Of a stretch of 26,860 nt of DNA, positions 1 to 8,624 are shown piece after piece (within the stretch, counting starts at the first letter, position 1; each line of letters starts with the position of its first letter). This DNA comes from Eggerthellaceae bacterium (GTDB lineage: Bacteria; Actinomycetota; Coriobacteriia; Coriobacteriales; Eggerthellaceae), in the NCBI GenBank assembly GCA_017559045.1, contig JAFYTB010000207.1, positions 1 to 26,860 of the forward strand. Direction: 5' to 3'. The translations under genes were made by a program, and so were the position numbers. The notes beneath the pieces were generated by a model. That model was not told the DNA's origin. It ran no database searches and saw only the letters and a program-made list of their open reading frames with translations.

Positions 1-579
1 AGCGATGCTGCTGAAAACGGAGTCATAGTAGTCGGGGTGCTCGGCGTATGCATCCTCGGGGAAGAAGCCCGTGACCTCGGCATACGCCGAGTTGCCCATG
101 TCGACGAAATGGGTCGTCCAGCGCATGCCGTCGATAACGCAGCTCACCGCAACGCCGTCCCCGCCCGCGGCGTCGTAGAAGACGGGCTCGTCCCAAACCG
201 CTCCCTCGAAGGATTCGTCCAAGCCGAACCTCGCGGCGCTTTTCTGGCCGACGGCGCTATCGGGAAGCCCCGACGCCCACTCCGCCACAACGGAGAAGTC
301 CCGTCCGTCGACCTCCGTGAAGGTGAACAGGATCGATCCGTCCCGGCTGGCCGCGTTCCTCGTATCGGTGCCCACGCAGCCGTCTTCGTAGAGAGCGTCG
401 GAGCCCGTTCCGTATTGATCGAGAACGAGGTCGGCCGGAATGATAGCGGAGAATCCCCCGAGCGACACGGTCGTGTACTCAGCGTGGTTTTCGGTCTTAT
501 CTGCTGCGACGCATCCAGAAAGCGCCGCAACAACGAGCAGAGCGGCAAAAATCAAAAGCGCAGTCTTCCTCACGATCAT
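1..579 (-). CDS. Putative lipoprotein, 3' end cut off by window edge
   Basis: The reading frame is open from 579 to the window edge (193 codons, no stop), so the C-terminus is missing. The N-terminus is a lipoprotein signal: basic MIVRK, a hydrophobic stretch, then a lipobox ending LSGC with the lipidated Cys at residue 23. The mature part is acidic, with aromatic residues spread through it, and matches no family I recognise. The start is ambiguous. The ATG at 579 sits directly against a GGGAGG sequence, whereas the GTG at 573 has the same GGGAGG six bases upstream and is the better-placed start; only two residues differ. It follows the next lipoprotein gene by 39 bases on the same strand, so the two are probably co-transcribed. 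Expected location is the outer face of the membrane. Function unknown. Confidence 0.75.
   Translation of the reverse strand, partial: MIVRKTALLIFAALLVVAALSGCVAADKTENHAEYTTVSLGGFSAIIPADLVLDQYGTGSDALYEDGCVGTDTRNAASRDGSILFTFTEVDGRDFSVVAEWASGLPDSAVGQKSAARFGLDESFEGAVWDEPVFYDAAGGDGVAVSCVIDGMRWTTHFVDMGNSAYAEVTGFFPEDAYAEHPDYYDSVFSSIA
40..91. repeat. 12-bp perfect inverted repeat inside the lipoprotein gene
   Basis: CTCGGCGTATGC at 40-51 is exactly inverted as GCATACGCCGAG at 80-91. Both arms encode the same tetrapeptide AYAE in the lipoprotein, so this may simply reflect repeated peptide and codon use. The right half (76-91) is also a small hairpin by itself. Confidence 0.5.
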
Positions 580-618
580 CCTCCCACCTTCTTTTCCAAC
601 TCGTGGATTGAACGAACT

Positions 619-1347
619 CTAACCAACGGGTTGCGTGTAGAGTGTGACGGCGTACTTGCCGACCACCTCGTCGCTGCCGAACAGAACGACGTCGATCATG
701 ACGGTGGGGTCCTCGACGCCATCGTCACGAGACTTGAAGTTGGCCTCCTGGGCCGCGTACCTGTCGGTGTCGAGGATGTAGCCCCACTCCCCGGTGTCAG
801 TCGCCCTGACGAACTCCATGTCCACGTCGCCGGCGTCGCCGCGCCAGCCCCAGACCAGTCCGTCGTCGGTCGTCATCGTGTCGAGGTGATACTCGGGGAC
901 CCATGCATTTCGACTTCCCTGGATCTTTACGTAGTCCTCGTAATAACCCGCCGCGAAGGTACTCGTCCCCACCACCTCGTCGCTCAAAAACGCGTAGAGG
1001 TTCACCGAGACGTAAGCCTGACTCTCTCCGGGCACACCGCGGAACACTTCAGCAATTTCTGCCATCGCAGCTTCGTTTTCTTCACGATTCATATAGCCGA
1101 CAGCGCCGTTGTCGCCGCCGCTGAACTCCATGTCAGGAGAGATATAGACGAAATCCTCGCCATCATCGGGCGGGTTATAGGCGATACCCCACGTGATTCC
1201 ATTCTCATCCGTGTAGACGGGATCCTCCTCCGTCGGATGCCACACGTCATCCTGAGTCTGGGCGCAGGCGGATAGAAGCAGGGAGAAGAGAAGCGCAGCT
1301 GCAACGAAAGACAGCACAACTGCAAATCGGGTCTTCGGGATGGTCAC
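619..1347 (-). CDS. Putative lipoprotein of unknown function
   Basis: A 242-residue protein with a lipoprotein signal: MTIPKTR, a hydrophobic core, then lipobox LLSAC with Cys28. The mature domain is acidic and rich in Tyr, Trp and Asp (for example YENVEDF-like aromatic-acidic runs are absent but YEDYVKIQ and VWGWRGDAGDVDM are present). I do not recognise a family. The frame stays open to a TTG at 1374, but the GTG at 1347 is preferred: a GGAAGGGGG ribosome site lies 7 bases upstream of it and the signal peptide then has a normal length. A near-consensus promoter lies about 50 bases further up (1404-1432). The second lipoprotein gene follows 39 bases downstream, so this looks like a two-gene lipoprotein operon. 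It could be a surface sensor or binding protein; no function is claimed. Confidence 0.8.
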   Translation of the reverse strand: MTIPKTRFAVVLSFVAAALLFSLLLSACAQTQDDVWHPTEEDPVYTDENGITWGIAYNPPDDGEDFVYISPDMEFSGGDNGAVGYMNREENEAAMAEIAEVFRGVPGESQAYVSVNLYAFLSDEVVGTSTFAAGYYEDYVKIQGSRNAWVPEYHLDTMTTDDGLVWGWRGDAGDVDMEFVRATDTGEWGYILDTDRYAAQEANFKSRDDGVEDPTVMIDVVLFGSDEVVGKYAVTLYTQPVG

Positions 1348-1403
1348 GGCAAGGCCCCCTTCCGATCTGGCCAAGCGGGCACTCCAGCGCTCGCTCCGAT
1401 TAA

Positions 1404-1432
1404 ATTATAGGAACCTCGAAAAGCAGATTCAA
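1404..1432 (-). promoter_or_regulatory. Sigma-70-type promoter of the lipoprotein operon
   Basis: Read on the minus strand, TTGAAT (1432-1427) and TATAAT (1409-1404) are separated by exactly 17 bases. The predicted start of transcription is near 1397, leaving a leader of about 50 bases before the GTG at 1347. This is the clearest promoter in the window. Confidence 0.7.
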
Positions 1433-1508
1433 TAACGGCCATCCACTGGCGCATGAGACAACGTCGCTCGTGCAGAAAATCCAAGCAGGGCCATCAAGCA
1501 GCTCAAAT

Positions 1509-3098
1509 TTAGCGCCTCTTTCGCAAACCTTCCAAGAAGCGAATATCGGCCTCCCAGCTACCAATCGCACTACTCATATCGGCTTTGCGCGGTTTGGAGC
1601 GGTCGATTAGATAGCGGAGGAAACCGATAGCCTGATCAGGCCTCATGATGCCGCGATCAACCACGTGAGTCAAAATCATTTGACGCTGCGCTGTGGTCAG
1701 ATTGTCCTTCTTGCCCACGTTGTAGCCATAACTATGAAGAAGAGACTCCTCATTAAAGTGGCGTTCGCCCTTTCCTCGATTAGCCATTAGGCGATTGCGT
1801 CCCCCGTCATCAACCTCAATGACCTTGCAACATATGAGGCGATCTCCTTCTTTCAATGCGCTGTAAGCAGCCTCCGCAAGAAGATATACGCGACACGTAG
1901 GGCAATAATACGCAGTGATTCGCCTTATCTCCGTTCGTGCGATCGACCTTCTGACCTCAACGTTCGCATCAACACGCTCGAAAGCATGAACATGAGACTC
2001 CACGCTACCTTCAGGATTTCTTGCAAGTACGTCGCTATCGCTTAACTCGACAAAACGATATCTAGTTACAACCTCTTCTTCATTGCAGAGCGGCGCAGCA
2101 GCACTCTTTTCTTGACCCGATTTCTCCCGCTCAAGCTTCGAAGCCAGACCCTCCGCATCTGATTCACTAACCTTGCCCTTCTGCGCAAGAACAAACGCTG
2201 ACTGAGAGCGAGACTGAGATTCGGCGGCCCTTCCCTCGACGGTCTTCACGGGCGCGTCCTGCTGCTCCCCACCCAACTCGCCCTTAAACACTATTTCAGC
2301 CAAGCGATAATCATCGGTGCAGGGACGCTTAAACATGCACTTAAAGTATTCACCACATCGAAGAGACATGCACTCCTCATCGCGGTCGCTAAGTTCGTAC
2401 TCATAACGCTCAGCCCCGTAAGCCGCCGTACGAATCTTTCGTTCATGAGCCCTGCCAGCTTTGTCGTAATCAACGTAAGTTTCCTCAGTCCACGCCGTCT
2501 TGCGCTTCGGCAGCGCATACACATGATTGAGAAATCCTTCATCGATGATTGATTGAGCGATGCTTTGAATCTTCCCGAACTCAGCGCACTCTCGAATGCA
2601 TTGCAGAAAAGCCGTAGGAGATTGCCTCATGCCGTTTGAAACAATAAAAGGAGAGATGAAGTATGCGGCATTCGAGCGCCGCATTTTAAGTTCACACTTC
2701 CGAAGCACAGGATGACGCGGGTCATGCATATCGAATTCCATCCTGATGCGCAACGACGAGCGATCGCGCAGTTCAATATGCAACTTATAGGCAACCGATG
2801 ATGCGTCAGAGGCCATGCTGCACGAAAGGCGGCAACCCCTTCCGTTGATATCGCGAACCCAATTGAAAATGCGACGAAGTGCCGCATCGTAAGTCATGAA
2901 GAGGCTCTCTACAGGACAGCCAAGATACTCGGCCGTCTCCACGAAGATACGAGGGCCGCGCTCGCCATCAAAAAGACTCGGCTTACGCACGTCTTTAGCA
3001 ACCCTGCGCATTTCAAGATGCTCGAGCAAGGGGTCAGTCGCCTTGCCGGTTACGACAATCTCCGCCAGCACGTTAAGCGTTGCATTAACGGTTTCCAT
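1509..3098 (-). CDS. Hypothetical protein with CxxC motif and conserved-looking C-terminal helical domain
   Basis: A 529-residue soluble protein of unknown function. The ATG at 3098 has a GAAGGGG site 7 bases upstream; an in-frame TTG at 3104 is too close to it. Three parts can be seen: an N-terminal folded half (about 1-270), a charged low-complexity linker rich in Ser, Glu, Gln and Lys (about 275-335), and a C-terminal part with YYCPTC and a later ICC that could bind a metal. The last ~90 residues (from SLLHSYGYNV to the end) resemble, from memory, a helical domain that recurs at the C-terminus of uncharacterised bacterial proteins. There is no signal peptide or membrane segment. It stands alone between the lipoprotein pair and DUF1847 and has no visible link to the redox genes. 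The DNA looks more A/T-rich than its neighbours, which would fit acquisition, but this was not computed. Confidence 0.75.
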   Translation of the reverse strand: METVNATLNVLAEIVVTGKATDPLLEHLEMRRVAKDVRKPSLFDGERGPRIFVETAEYLGCPVESLFMTYDAALRRIFNWVRDINGRGCRLSCSMASDASSVAYKLHIELRDRSSLRIRMEFDMHDPRHPVLRKCELKMRRSNAAYFISPFIVSNGMRQSPTAFLQCIRECAEFGKIQSIAQSIIDEGFLNHVYALPKRKTAWTEETYVDYDKAGRAHERKIRTAAYGAERYEYELSDRDEECMSLRCGEYFKCMFKRPCTDDYRLAEIVFKGELGGEQQDAPVKTVEGRAAESQSRSQSAFVLAQKGKVSESDAEGLASKLEREKSGQEKSAAAPLCNEEEVVTRYRFVELSDSDVLARNPEGSVESHVHAFERVDANVEVRRSIARTEIRRITAYYCPTCRVYLLAEAAYSALKEGDRLICCKVIEVDDGGRNRLMANRGKGERHFNEESLLHSYGYNVGKKDNLTTAQRQMILTHVVDRGIMRPDQAIGFLRYLIDRSKPRKADMSSAIGSWEADIRFLEGLRKRR

Positions 3099-3179
3099 AT
3101 GCAAACCCCTTCGAAGATCTCATCGAATCGCAAACTCACTCGATGAAATCATTCTAAGCCCCATGGCACGAAAGGAATG

Positions 3180-3201
3180 GCGAGGTTTCCAACAACCTCG
3201 C
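3180..3201 (-). terminator. Possible terminator after the DUF1847 gene
   Basis: GCGAGGTT (3180-3187) pairs with AACCTCGC (3194-3201) around a 6-base loop, starting one base after the stop codon at 3203. The following minus-strand tail is only moderately T-rich, so a Rho-independent role is uncertain. Confidence 0.4.
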
Positions 3202-3202
3202 G

Positions 3203-3865
3203 CTACACCGAAAGGCTCTCGTCCTCTCGCAAAAGGCGACTCCAGCGATAAGCCGCAGTGCCGCAGGTACGCACCGCAGCAACAGGGTTGTCGGCCAGCA
3301 TGCGATCCTTCACCGCAAAAGTCGTACACGGCGCGTCGGAATGACGCATGAAGATCGAATCATGACCCACGCACAAGCCCATGATGACGTTGAGCTCCGT
3401 GCCTGCCTCATTCAAACGAGCAGCCTGCGCCAACGGATTGCACGCCGTTGCTTCCGGCTTGGCCATACCGCCCTCGGGCACGCCGATCTCGCCATTTTTG
3501 ACGGAACCAAACTTGCAGCTAACCCCAAAAACCTCGAAACCATGCAGACGCAGGATCTTCGCCGTGGTCAACGCCTCGGCTTGCATAGCACCGCAATTCG
3601 CGATACCAAGCTTTCGGAACCCCATACGACGTGCGAAATCCATGATCTCCTCAAGCCTACACAAGCCTTCGCGGCCACAACGCGCAGCAACCTCATTAGC
3701 CGCCTGCTCAAGACGAAGATCGAGATCGGTATAAGCCGCCGCCAAACCAGCACGCTCTTCCGCCGAAAGCGCAGCCGACTCGCAAAAGACGGGCTGACGA
3801 CCCTGCTCCGGCGACTTGCAGCCACCCGTAGCGCAATCAATGCAAGAACGCTGAATATCGGTCAT
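3203..3865 (-). CDS. DUF1847 family cysteine-motif (predicted metal-binding) protein
   Basis: A 220-residue cytoplasmic protein of the DUF1847 family, recognised by the N-terminal cysteine motif C8-x2-C11-x4-C16, the central MGFRKLGIANCGAMQAEA segment, and the VNVIMGLCVGHD-like segment (here LNVIMGLCVGHDSIF). Length is normal for the family. Family members are described as putative metal-binding proteins; the reaction is unknown. The start at 3865 is chosen for an AGAGG site 7 bases upstream and because the family signature begins right after it; the frame is open further to about 4093 but the added sequence does not look like this family. It is divergent from the EamA transporter and shares a 145-base intergenic region with it. 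Confidence 0.85.
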   Translation of the reverse strand: MTDIQRSCIDCATGGCKSPEQGRQPVFCESAALSAEERAGLAAAYTDLDLRLEQAANEVAARCGREGLCRLEEIMDFARRMGFRKLGIANCGAMQAEALTTAKILRLHGFEVFGVSCKFGSVKNGEIGVPEGGMAKPEATACNPLAQAARLNEAGTELNVIMGLCVGHDSIFMRHSDAPCTTFAVKDRMLADNPVAAVRTCGTAAYRWSRLLREDESLSV

Positions 3866-4010
3866 GGAAAAGCCTCTCTTCTGGAAGTACCCGCACGTCG
3901 GCAATGACGAATGATGAAAACGCGATCTGCCCGCTATGATAACAGCATCGCCTAAGCCAGACTGCAACGCACCGACAGAGCGACCGCGCCCGAGAAAGAA
4001 AGGCCCGACC

Positions 4011-4919
4011 ATGAAGCTCACATTAAGCCCTCGCGCGATGATCGTCATCGCCATGGCCACCTTTGGCACACTGGGCCTCTTCGTGCGCAACATCTCTGTT
4101 TCATCTGGCGAGCTAGCACTCTACCGCGCCATCCTTGCCGCACTGCTGATCTCCGGATTTCTGCTGGCCACCAAACAGCCCATTCCGCTTGCGAGCGCGA
4201 AGAAGGAAATCCCGCTGCTGCTGGCATCGGGCATTGCCATGGGCATCAACTGGATTCTGCTGTTCGAGGCTTATCGTTACACCAGCGTCTCCATCGCTAC
4301 GCTCAGCTACTACTTCGCACCCGTCATCGTGACCCTCGCCTGCCCCATCCTCTTCCGCGAACGACTCACGCCCAAGCAAATAGCATGCTTCGCCATGTCC
4401 ACGCTCGGCCTGGTGATGATTACGGGCATTGGAGGAGGTGGAGGCCAGGACTTCATCGGCGTACTGTTCGGTCTGGGGGCAGCGGTCTTCTACGCAACGG
4501 TCATCCTGCTGAATAAATTCATCAAAAGCGTCAGCGGCGTGCACCGAACACTGCTGCAGTTTCTTGCCGCCATCATCATCCTGATACCCTACGTAGCGCT
4601 AACTAGCGGAATCACCCTGAGCAGCCTGAATGCACCTGGCTGGGTTTGCCTGCTTATCGTAGGACTCGTGCACACTGGCATAATGTACTGCCTGTATTTC
4701 TCCGCCATCAAAGATCTGCCGGGTCAGAAGGTCGCCATCCTGAGCTACGTCGACCCACTGGTTGCCGTGCTCATCTCCGTCACCATCCTGGGCGAGAGCA
4801 TGACGCTGTGGCAGGTTGTCGGCGGCGCGCTGATCCTGGGCTTCACCCTCTGGAATGAGCTTCCCTCAAAGGCGGAGAAACAATCCGAGGAAGCGGAAGC
4901 GCCTTCCGCCTCAAGCTAG
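4011..4919 (+). CDS. EamA/DMT-family transporter
   Basis: A 302-residue integral membrane protein of the drug/metabolite transporter superfamily with about ten hydrophobic segments arranged as two EamA repeats. The first repeat includes the family-typical ALYRAILAALLISG and SIATLSYYFAPVIVTL stretches, the second the LPGQKVAILSYVDPLVAVLIS stretch followed by LGESMTLWQVVGGALIL. The C-terminus is a charged tail rich in Glu and Ser. ATG 4011 is used because an AAAGG site lies 7 bases upstream and the first helix then starts normally; the frame is open from 3936. Substrate cannot be read from sequence (amino acids and other metabolites are exported or imported by relatives). It is the only clearly real plus-strand gene here and ends at a bidirectional terminator. 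Confidence 0.9.
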   Translation: MKLTLSPRAMIVIAMATFGTLGLFVRNISVSSGELALYRAILAALLISGFLLATKQPIPLASAKKEIPLLLASGIAMGINWILLFEAYRYTSVSIATLSYYFAPVIVTLACPILFRERLTPKQIACFAMSTLGLVMITGIGGGGGQDFIGVLFGLGAAVFYATVILLNKFIKSVSGVHRTLLQFLAAIIILIPYVALTSGITLSSLNAPGWVCLLIVGLVHTGIMYCLYFSAIKDLPGQKVAILSYVDPLVAVLISVTILGESMTLWQVVGGALILGFTLWNELPSKAEKQSEEAEAPSASS

Positions 4920-4926
4920 AACAAAA

Positions 4927-4960
4927 CGAGGGTGCGGCAGCCACGGCAACCGCACCCTCG
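4927..4960. terminator. Bidirectional terminator between EamA gene and hydrogenase operon
   Basis: CGAGGGTGCGG (4927-4937) pairs perfectly with CCGCACCCTCG (4950-4960) around a 12-base loop. It lies between two convergent genes. A-rich bases precede it and AATTCTT follows it, so it can act in both directions. A 12-bp perfect palindrome, TAAGCTAGCTTA (4967-4978), lies between it and the hydrogenase stop codon. Confidence 0.8.
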
Positions 4961-5000
4961 AATTCTTAAGCTAGCTTACGCTCTACGCGCACCGCCCAAC

Positions 5001-6758
5001 TTACACGTTGTACGTATCCCTCGGAACGTATTCCGTATGCAGGATATGGTGGGCCTTGTGGCCGCACGGCTCACCCAGATATTCGGCATACAGTGCCTTA
5101 ACCTCAGGGTTCTCGTGGCTACGACGACGCGGCATAGAATCATCGAGAGCATACAAACCCGCCGCACGCTCACCCTTAACGTCAGTCATCATGCGCTCAA
5201 AGGGCGAATGCATAGGCTGACCAGCGCCATTCACGCAACCACCGGGGCACGCCATAACCTCGATGAAGTCATAAGCAGCCTCGCCAGCCTCCATGGCCCT
5301 GATAACCTTCTCAGCGTTAGCAAGACCAGAAACCGTGCAGGTGCGCAGCTTGACACCACCCACCTCGTACTCGGCTTCCTTCACGCCCTCCATGCCGCGA
5401 ACATCCTCGAAGACAAGCGGAACATCGGCGTCATCGCCAGCAAGCACGACGGCAGCCGTGCGCAGAGCAGCCTCCATAACACCGCCCGATGCACCGAAGA
5501 TAACGGCAGCACCCGTGGAGTCGCCCAGCACGGGGTCGAAGGCCTCATCAGGAAGCAGACCGAACATAATGCCCGCACCGGCGATCATGTCGGAAAGCTC
5601 ACGCGTGGTAAGCGAGTAATCAACCGGCATGCAGCCGTTCTCGAGTCGCTGCTCTTCGCGAGAGACCTCGAACTTCTTAGCGGTGCAAGGCATGATGGAA
5701 ACAACCACGATATCCTCGGGCGCAATTCCCTCGCGCTCGGCGTAATAGGTCTTCACCAGACCGCCCATCATCTGCTGCGGAGAGCGGCAGGAAGACAGGT
5801 TGTCCAGCATGTCAGCATGGTAATGCTCCATGTACTTAATCCAGCCAGGACAGCAAGAGGTAAACATGGGCATCTTTTCGCCAGCCTTGATGCGGCCGAC
5901 GAGCTCAGTGCCCTCCTCCATGATGGTGACGTCAGCTGCCCAGTCGACGTCGAAGACCTTATCGAAGCCAAGACGACGGAGCGCCGCAACCATCTTGCCC
6001 TGAACGCTTTCACCCACCGGCATGCCAAAACGGTCACCCAGACCAACGCGTACAGCAGGCGCAGGAACGACCACCACATGCTTGGAAGGATCATCAATGG
6101 CAGCGCGCACGGCATCGATACTGCGCTTCAGCGTGAGCGCACCCGTGGGGCATGCCGCCACGCACTGACCGCAATACACGCAGGAGACCTCGCCCAAACC
6201 ACGGCCGAAAGCGCTCTCAATGTGCGTTGCGAAACCACGGTCAGCTGCGCTGATAACGCCAACCTGCTGGTTCTTGCGGCACACGGCAACGCAACGACGG
6301 CAAAGAATGCACTTGGAGTTGTCGCGCACCAGATGAGGCGCCGATTCATCAAGCTGCGGCTCGAGGTCTTCCACCTCATAGCGTATGGAATCGATGCCCA
6401 TATCAGCAGCCAGACGACGCAGCTCGCAATCGCCATTGCGCTCGCAGGTCGGGCACTCCATGCGATGGTTGGAAAGAATGAGCTCGAGCGTCTGACGACG
6501 GGAAGCACGCACCTTCTCGGTGTTGGTGAAGACCTCCATGCCATCAGCAGCCGGATACACGCAGGCAGCAGCCAAACCGCGGCCGCCCTTGATCTCGACA
6601 ACGCAGATACGGCAAGAGCCCAGCTCGTTGGCGTCCTTCATGTAGCACAGCGTGGGGATACGCACGCCCGCAGCAAGAGCCGCCTGCAACACGGTGCTGC
6701 CTGCGGGAACTTCGACGGAAACGCCATCGATCTTGAGATTGATCATGTTTTCGCTCAT
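5001..6758 (-). CDS. hndD: [FeFe] hydrogenase catalytic subunit (HndD/HydA type)
   Basis: A 585-residue catalytic subunit of a multimeric NAD(P)-linked [FeFe] hydrogenase, interconverting H2 with protons and electrons in the cytoplasm. Domains in order: [2Fe-2S] ferredoxin-like (C38, C49, C52, C66), His-Cys [4Fe-4S] segment (H98, C102, C105, C111), two [4Fe-4S] sites (C150/153/156/160 and C193/196/199/203), then the H-cluster domain. H-cluster signatures are TSCCPGW (C303 ligand, C302 the proton-relay position), MPCTAKKFE (C358) and MACPGGCVNGAGQP (C504, C508). The last normally reads GGGQP, so one Gly is Ala here. The ATG at 6758 is favoured, with a TAGGTGA site 5 bases upstream; an in-frame GTG at 6767 is possible. 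It is the last gene of the operon, 9 bases after hndC. The maturases HydE, HydF and HydG are not in this window. Confidence 0.95.
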   Translation of the reverse strand: MSENMINLKIDGVSVEVPAGSTVLQAALAAGVRIPTLCYMKDANELGSCRICVVEIKGGRGLAAACVYPAADGMEVFTNTEKVRASRRQTLELILSNHRMECPTCERNGDCELRRLAADMGIDSIRYEVEDLEPQLDESAPHLVRDNSKCILCRRCVAVCRKNQQVGVISAADRGFATHIESAFGRGLGEVSCVYCGQCVAACPTGALTLKRSIDAVRAAIDDPSKHVVVVPAPAVRVGLGDRFGMPVGESVQGKMVAALRRLGFDKVFDVDWAADVTIMEEGTELVGRIKAGEKMPMFTSCCPGWIKYMEHYHADMLDNLSSCRSPQQMMGGLVKTYYAEREGIAPEDIVVVSIMPCTAKKFEVSREEQRLENGCMPVDYSLTTRELSDMIAGAGIMFGLLPDEAFDPVLGDSTGAAVIFGASGGVMEAALRTAAVVLAGDDADVPLVFEDVRGMEGVKEAEYEVGGVKLRTCTVSGLANAEKVIRAMEAGEAAYDFIEVMACPGGCVNGAGQPMHSPFERMMTDVKGERAAGLYALDDSMPRRRSHENPEVKALYAEYLGEPCGHKAHHILHTEYVPRDTYNV

Positions 6759-6767
6759 ACCCCTCAC

Positions 6768-8624
6768 CTAACCCCTCGAAATGGCGCCGAACTTGCAGCC
6801 GTCAAGGCAGGCACCGCACTTGATGCACTTCGCCGTGTCAATGACATGCGGCTGCTTCTTCTCGCCCGCGATGGCATCGGCCGGGCACTTGCGCTTACAC
6901 AAGGTGCAGCCCGTGCACTTCTCGGGGTCGATCGAATACTGCAGCAACTCCTTGCAAACGCCGGCAGAGCAGCGGCCCTCTTCAACATGAGCGATGTACT
7001 CATGACGGAAGTAGCGCAGCGTAGAAAGAACCGGATTGGGCGCGGTCTGGCCAAGCGCACACAGCGGGCTTACCTGCAGGTGAGCGCACAGACCCTCGAT
7101 GATCTCGATATCTTCGAGCGTACCCTTTCCAGAGGTGATCTTCTCGAGCAGGCCCAGAAGACGCTTCGTGCCAATACGACAGGGAACGCACTTGCCGCAA
7201 GACTCGTCGACCACGAAGTCAAGGAAGAACTTCGCGATGTCGACCATGCAGTTGTCCTCATCCATGACGATGAGACCGCCAGATCCCATCATCGAACCGA
7301 TAGCCGCAAGGGAGTTGTAGTCGATGGGCGTATCGATGTGCTCAAGCGGAATGCAGCCGCCAGAAGGACCGCCGGTCTGGGCGGCCTTGAAGGTCTTGCC
7401 ATTAGGCACGCCGCCGCCAACCGTTTCGACGATGGTGCGCAGCGTAGTTCCCATGGAAACCTCGACGAGGCCCGCTTGCTTGACCTTGCCGCCAAGCGCA
7501 AAGACCTTGGTACCCTTCGAATTCTCGGTACCGACAGCCGCGTAAGCATCGCCGCCGTTTTCGATGATCCACGTAATGGAAGCGTAGGTCTCAACGTTGT
7601 TAAGCAAGGTGGGCTTACCGAACAGACCCTTAACAGCCGGGAACGGAGGACGGGGACGCGGCTCGCCGCGGTTGCCCTCAATGGAGGTCAGCAGAGCCGT
7701 CTCTTCGCCGCACACAAAGGCGCCGGCGCCGAGACGCAAGCCCAGATCGAAGCTGAAGCCACTGCCGAGGATGTTCTCGCCGAGAAGGCCGATTTCCTTA
7801 GCCTGAGCGATGGCGATCTCGAGACGCCTAACCGCAACGGGGTACTCAGCGCGGATGTAGATATAGCCCTGGGAAGAGCCGACCGCGTAAGCAGCGATTG
7901 CCATAGCCTCAACTACTGCGTGAGGGTCGGACTCAAGCACCGAGCGGTCCATAAACGCACCCGGGTCACCTTCGTCGGCATTGCAGGTGACGTACTTGAC
8001 GCCATCGTCGCTCGTCGCATTCGCCGTGAACTGCCACTTAAGGCCAGTCGGGAAGCCTGCGCCACCACGACCGCGAATGCCCGAGGTCTTAACCTCATCG
8101 ATAACCTGCTGAGGCTCCATGGTGTCGAGGACACGAGCAAGCGTAGAGTAGCCACCGCTTGCGACATACTGACGAACATCTTCGGGGTCAATAAGGCCGC
8201 ACTTGCGCAGAACAATACGCGTCTGAGCCTTGTAGAAGCCAGCATCTTCGACATTTGCCGTAGGAGCATCTCCGGGGCCGTCAGGGCCGGCGATGGTGTA
8301 CTCATCGACAACCTTGCCGCCCTTCACATGCTCTTCAGCAATGCGTACAGCCTTTTCGGGAGTCACCTTGATATAGGTGGTGCGGCCACCCTGGGCGTCA
8401 AACACCTCAACGATGGGCTCGAGGAAGCACGAGCCGATGCAGCCAACGCGATCGACGGCGACGCCATCCTCGCTGGCGAGAAGATCCTTGAGCTTGTCGT
8501 AAACAGGCTGAGCGCCAGCAGTCAGACCGCAGGTTGCCATGCCAACCGTCACGCGCACAGGCGCGTTCGGAGCTTCAGCTTGAATTTGGGAAAGAATCGC
8601 GGAATACGTTTCAACGGCGGTCAT
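6768..8624 (-). CDS. hndC: NAD(P)H-binding flavoprotein subunit of [FeFe] hydrogenase (HndC/HydB, NuoF-like)
   Basis: A 618-residue NuoF-type subunit that passes electrons between NAD(P)H, FMN and FeS clusters. The N-terminal ~110 residues are a thioredoxin-like [2Fe-2S] domain (C32, C62, C66), which corresponds to the separate HndB of Desulfovibrio. The FMN/NAD core starts at GIRGRGGAGFPTG (182-194). An SLBB region follows, then the NuoF cluster motif SCGKCVPCR with a later Cys in SPLCALGQ. The C-terminus adds two ferredoxin-type [4Fe-4S] sites (C570/573/576/580 and C600/603/606/610). Related three-subunit enzymes such as Thermotoga HydABC are electron-bifurcating, using NADH and ferredoxin together; that may hold here but is inference. 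The ATG directly follows the TAA of hndA, with GGAGGTGG just upstream, so translation is likely coupled. Confidence 0.95.
   Translation of the reverse strand: MTAVETYSAILSQIQAEAPNAPVRVTVGMATCGLTAGAQPVYDKLKDLLASEDGVAVDRVGCIGSCFLEPIVEVFDAQGGRTTYIKVTPEKAVRIAEEHVKGGKVVDEYTIAGPDGPGDAPTANVEDAGFYKAQTRIVLRKCGLIDPEDVRQYVASGGYSTLARVLDTMEPQQVIDEVKTSGIRGRGGAGFPTGLKWQFTANATSDDGVKYVTCNADEGDPGAFMDRSVLESDPHAVVEAMAIAAYAVGSSQGYIYIRAEYPVAVRRLEIAIAQAKEIGLLGENILGSGFSFDLGLRLGAGAFVCGEETALLTSIEGNRGEPRPRPPFPAVKGLFGKPTLLNNVETYASITWIIENGGDAYAAVGTENSKGTKVFALGGKVKQAGLVEVSMGTTLRTIVETVGGGVPNGKTFKAAQTGGPSGGCIPLEHIDTPIDYNSLAAIGSMMGSGGLIVMDEDNCMVDIAKFFLDFVVDESCGKCVPCRIGTKRLLGLLEKITSGKGTLEDIEIIEGLCAHLQVSPLCALGQTAPNPVLSTLRYFRHEYIAHVEEGRCSAGVCKELLQYSIDPEKCTGCTLCKRKCPADAIAGEKKQPHVIDTAKCIKCGACLDGCKFGAISRG

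Noticed and set aside
37..1275. A 412-codon plus-strand frame over the lipoprotein pair
   Set aside because: The minus strand has two signal peptides with lipoboxes, ribosome sites and a promoter; the plus frame has none.
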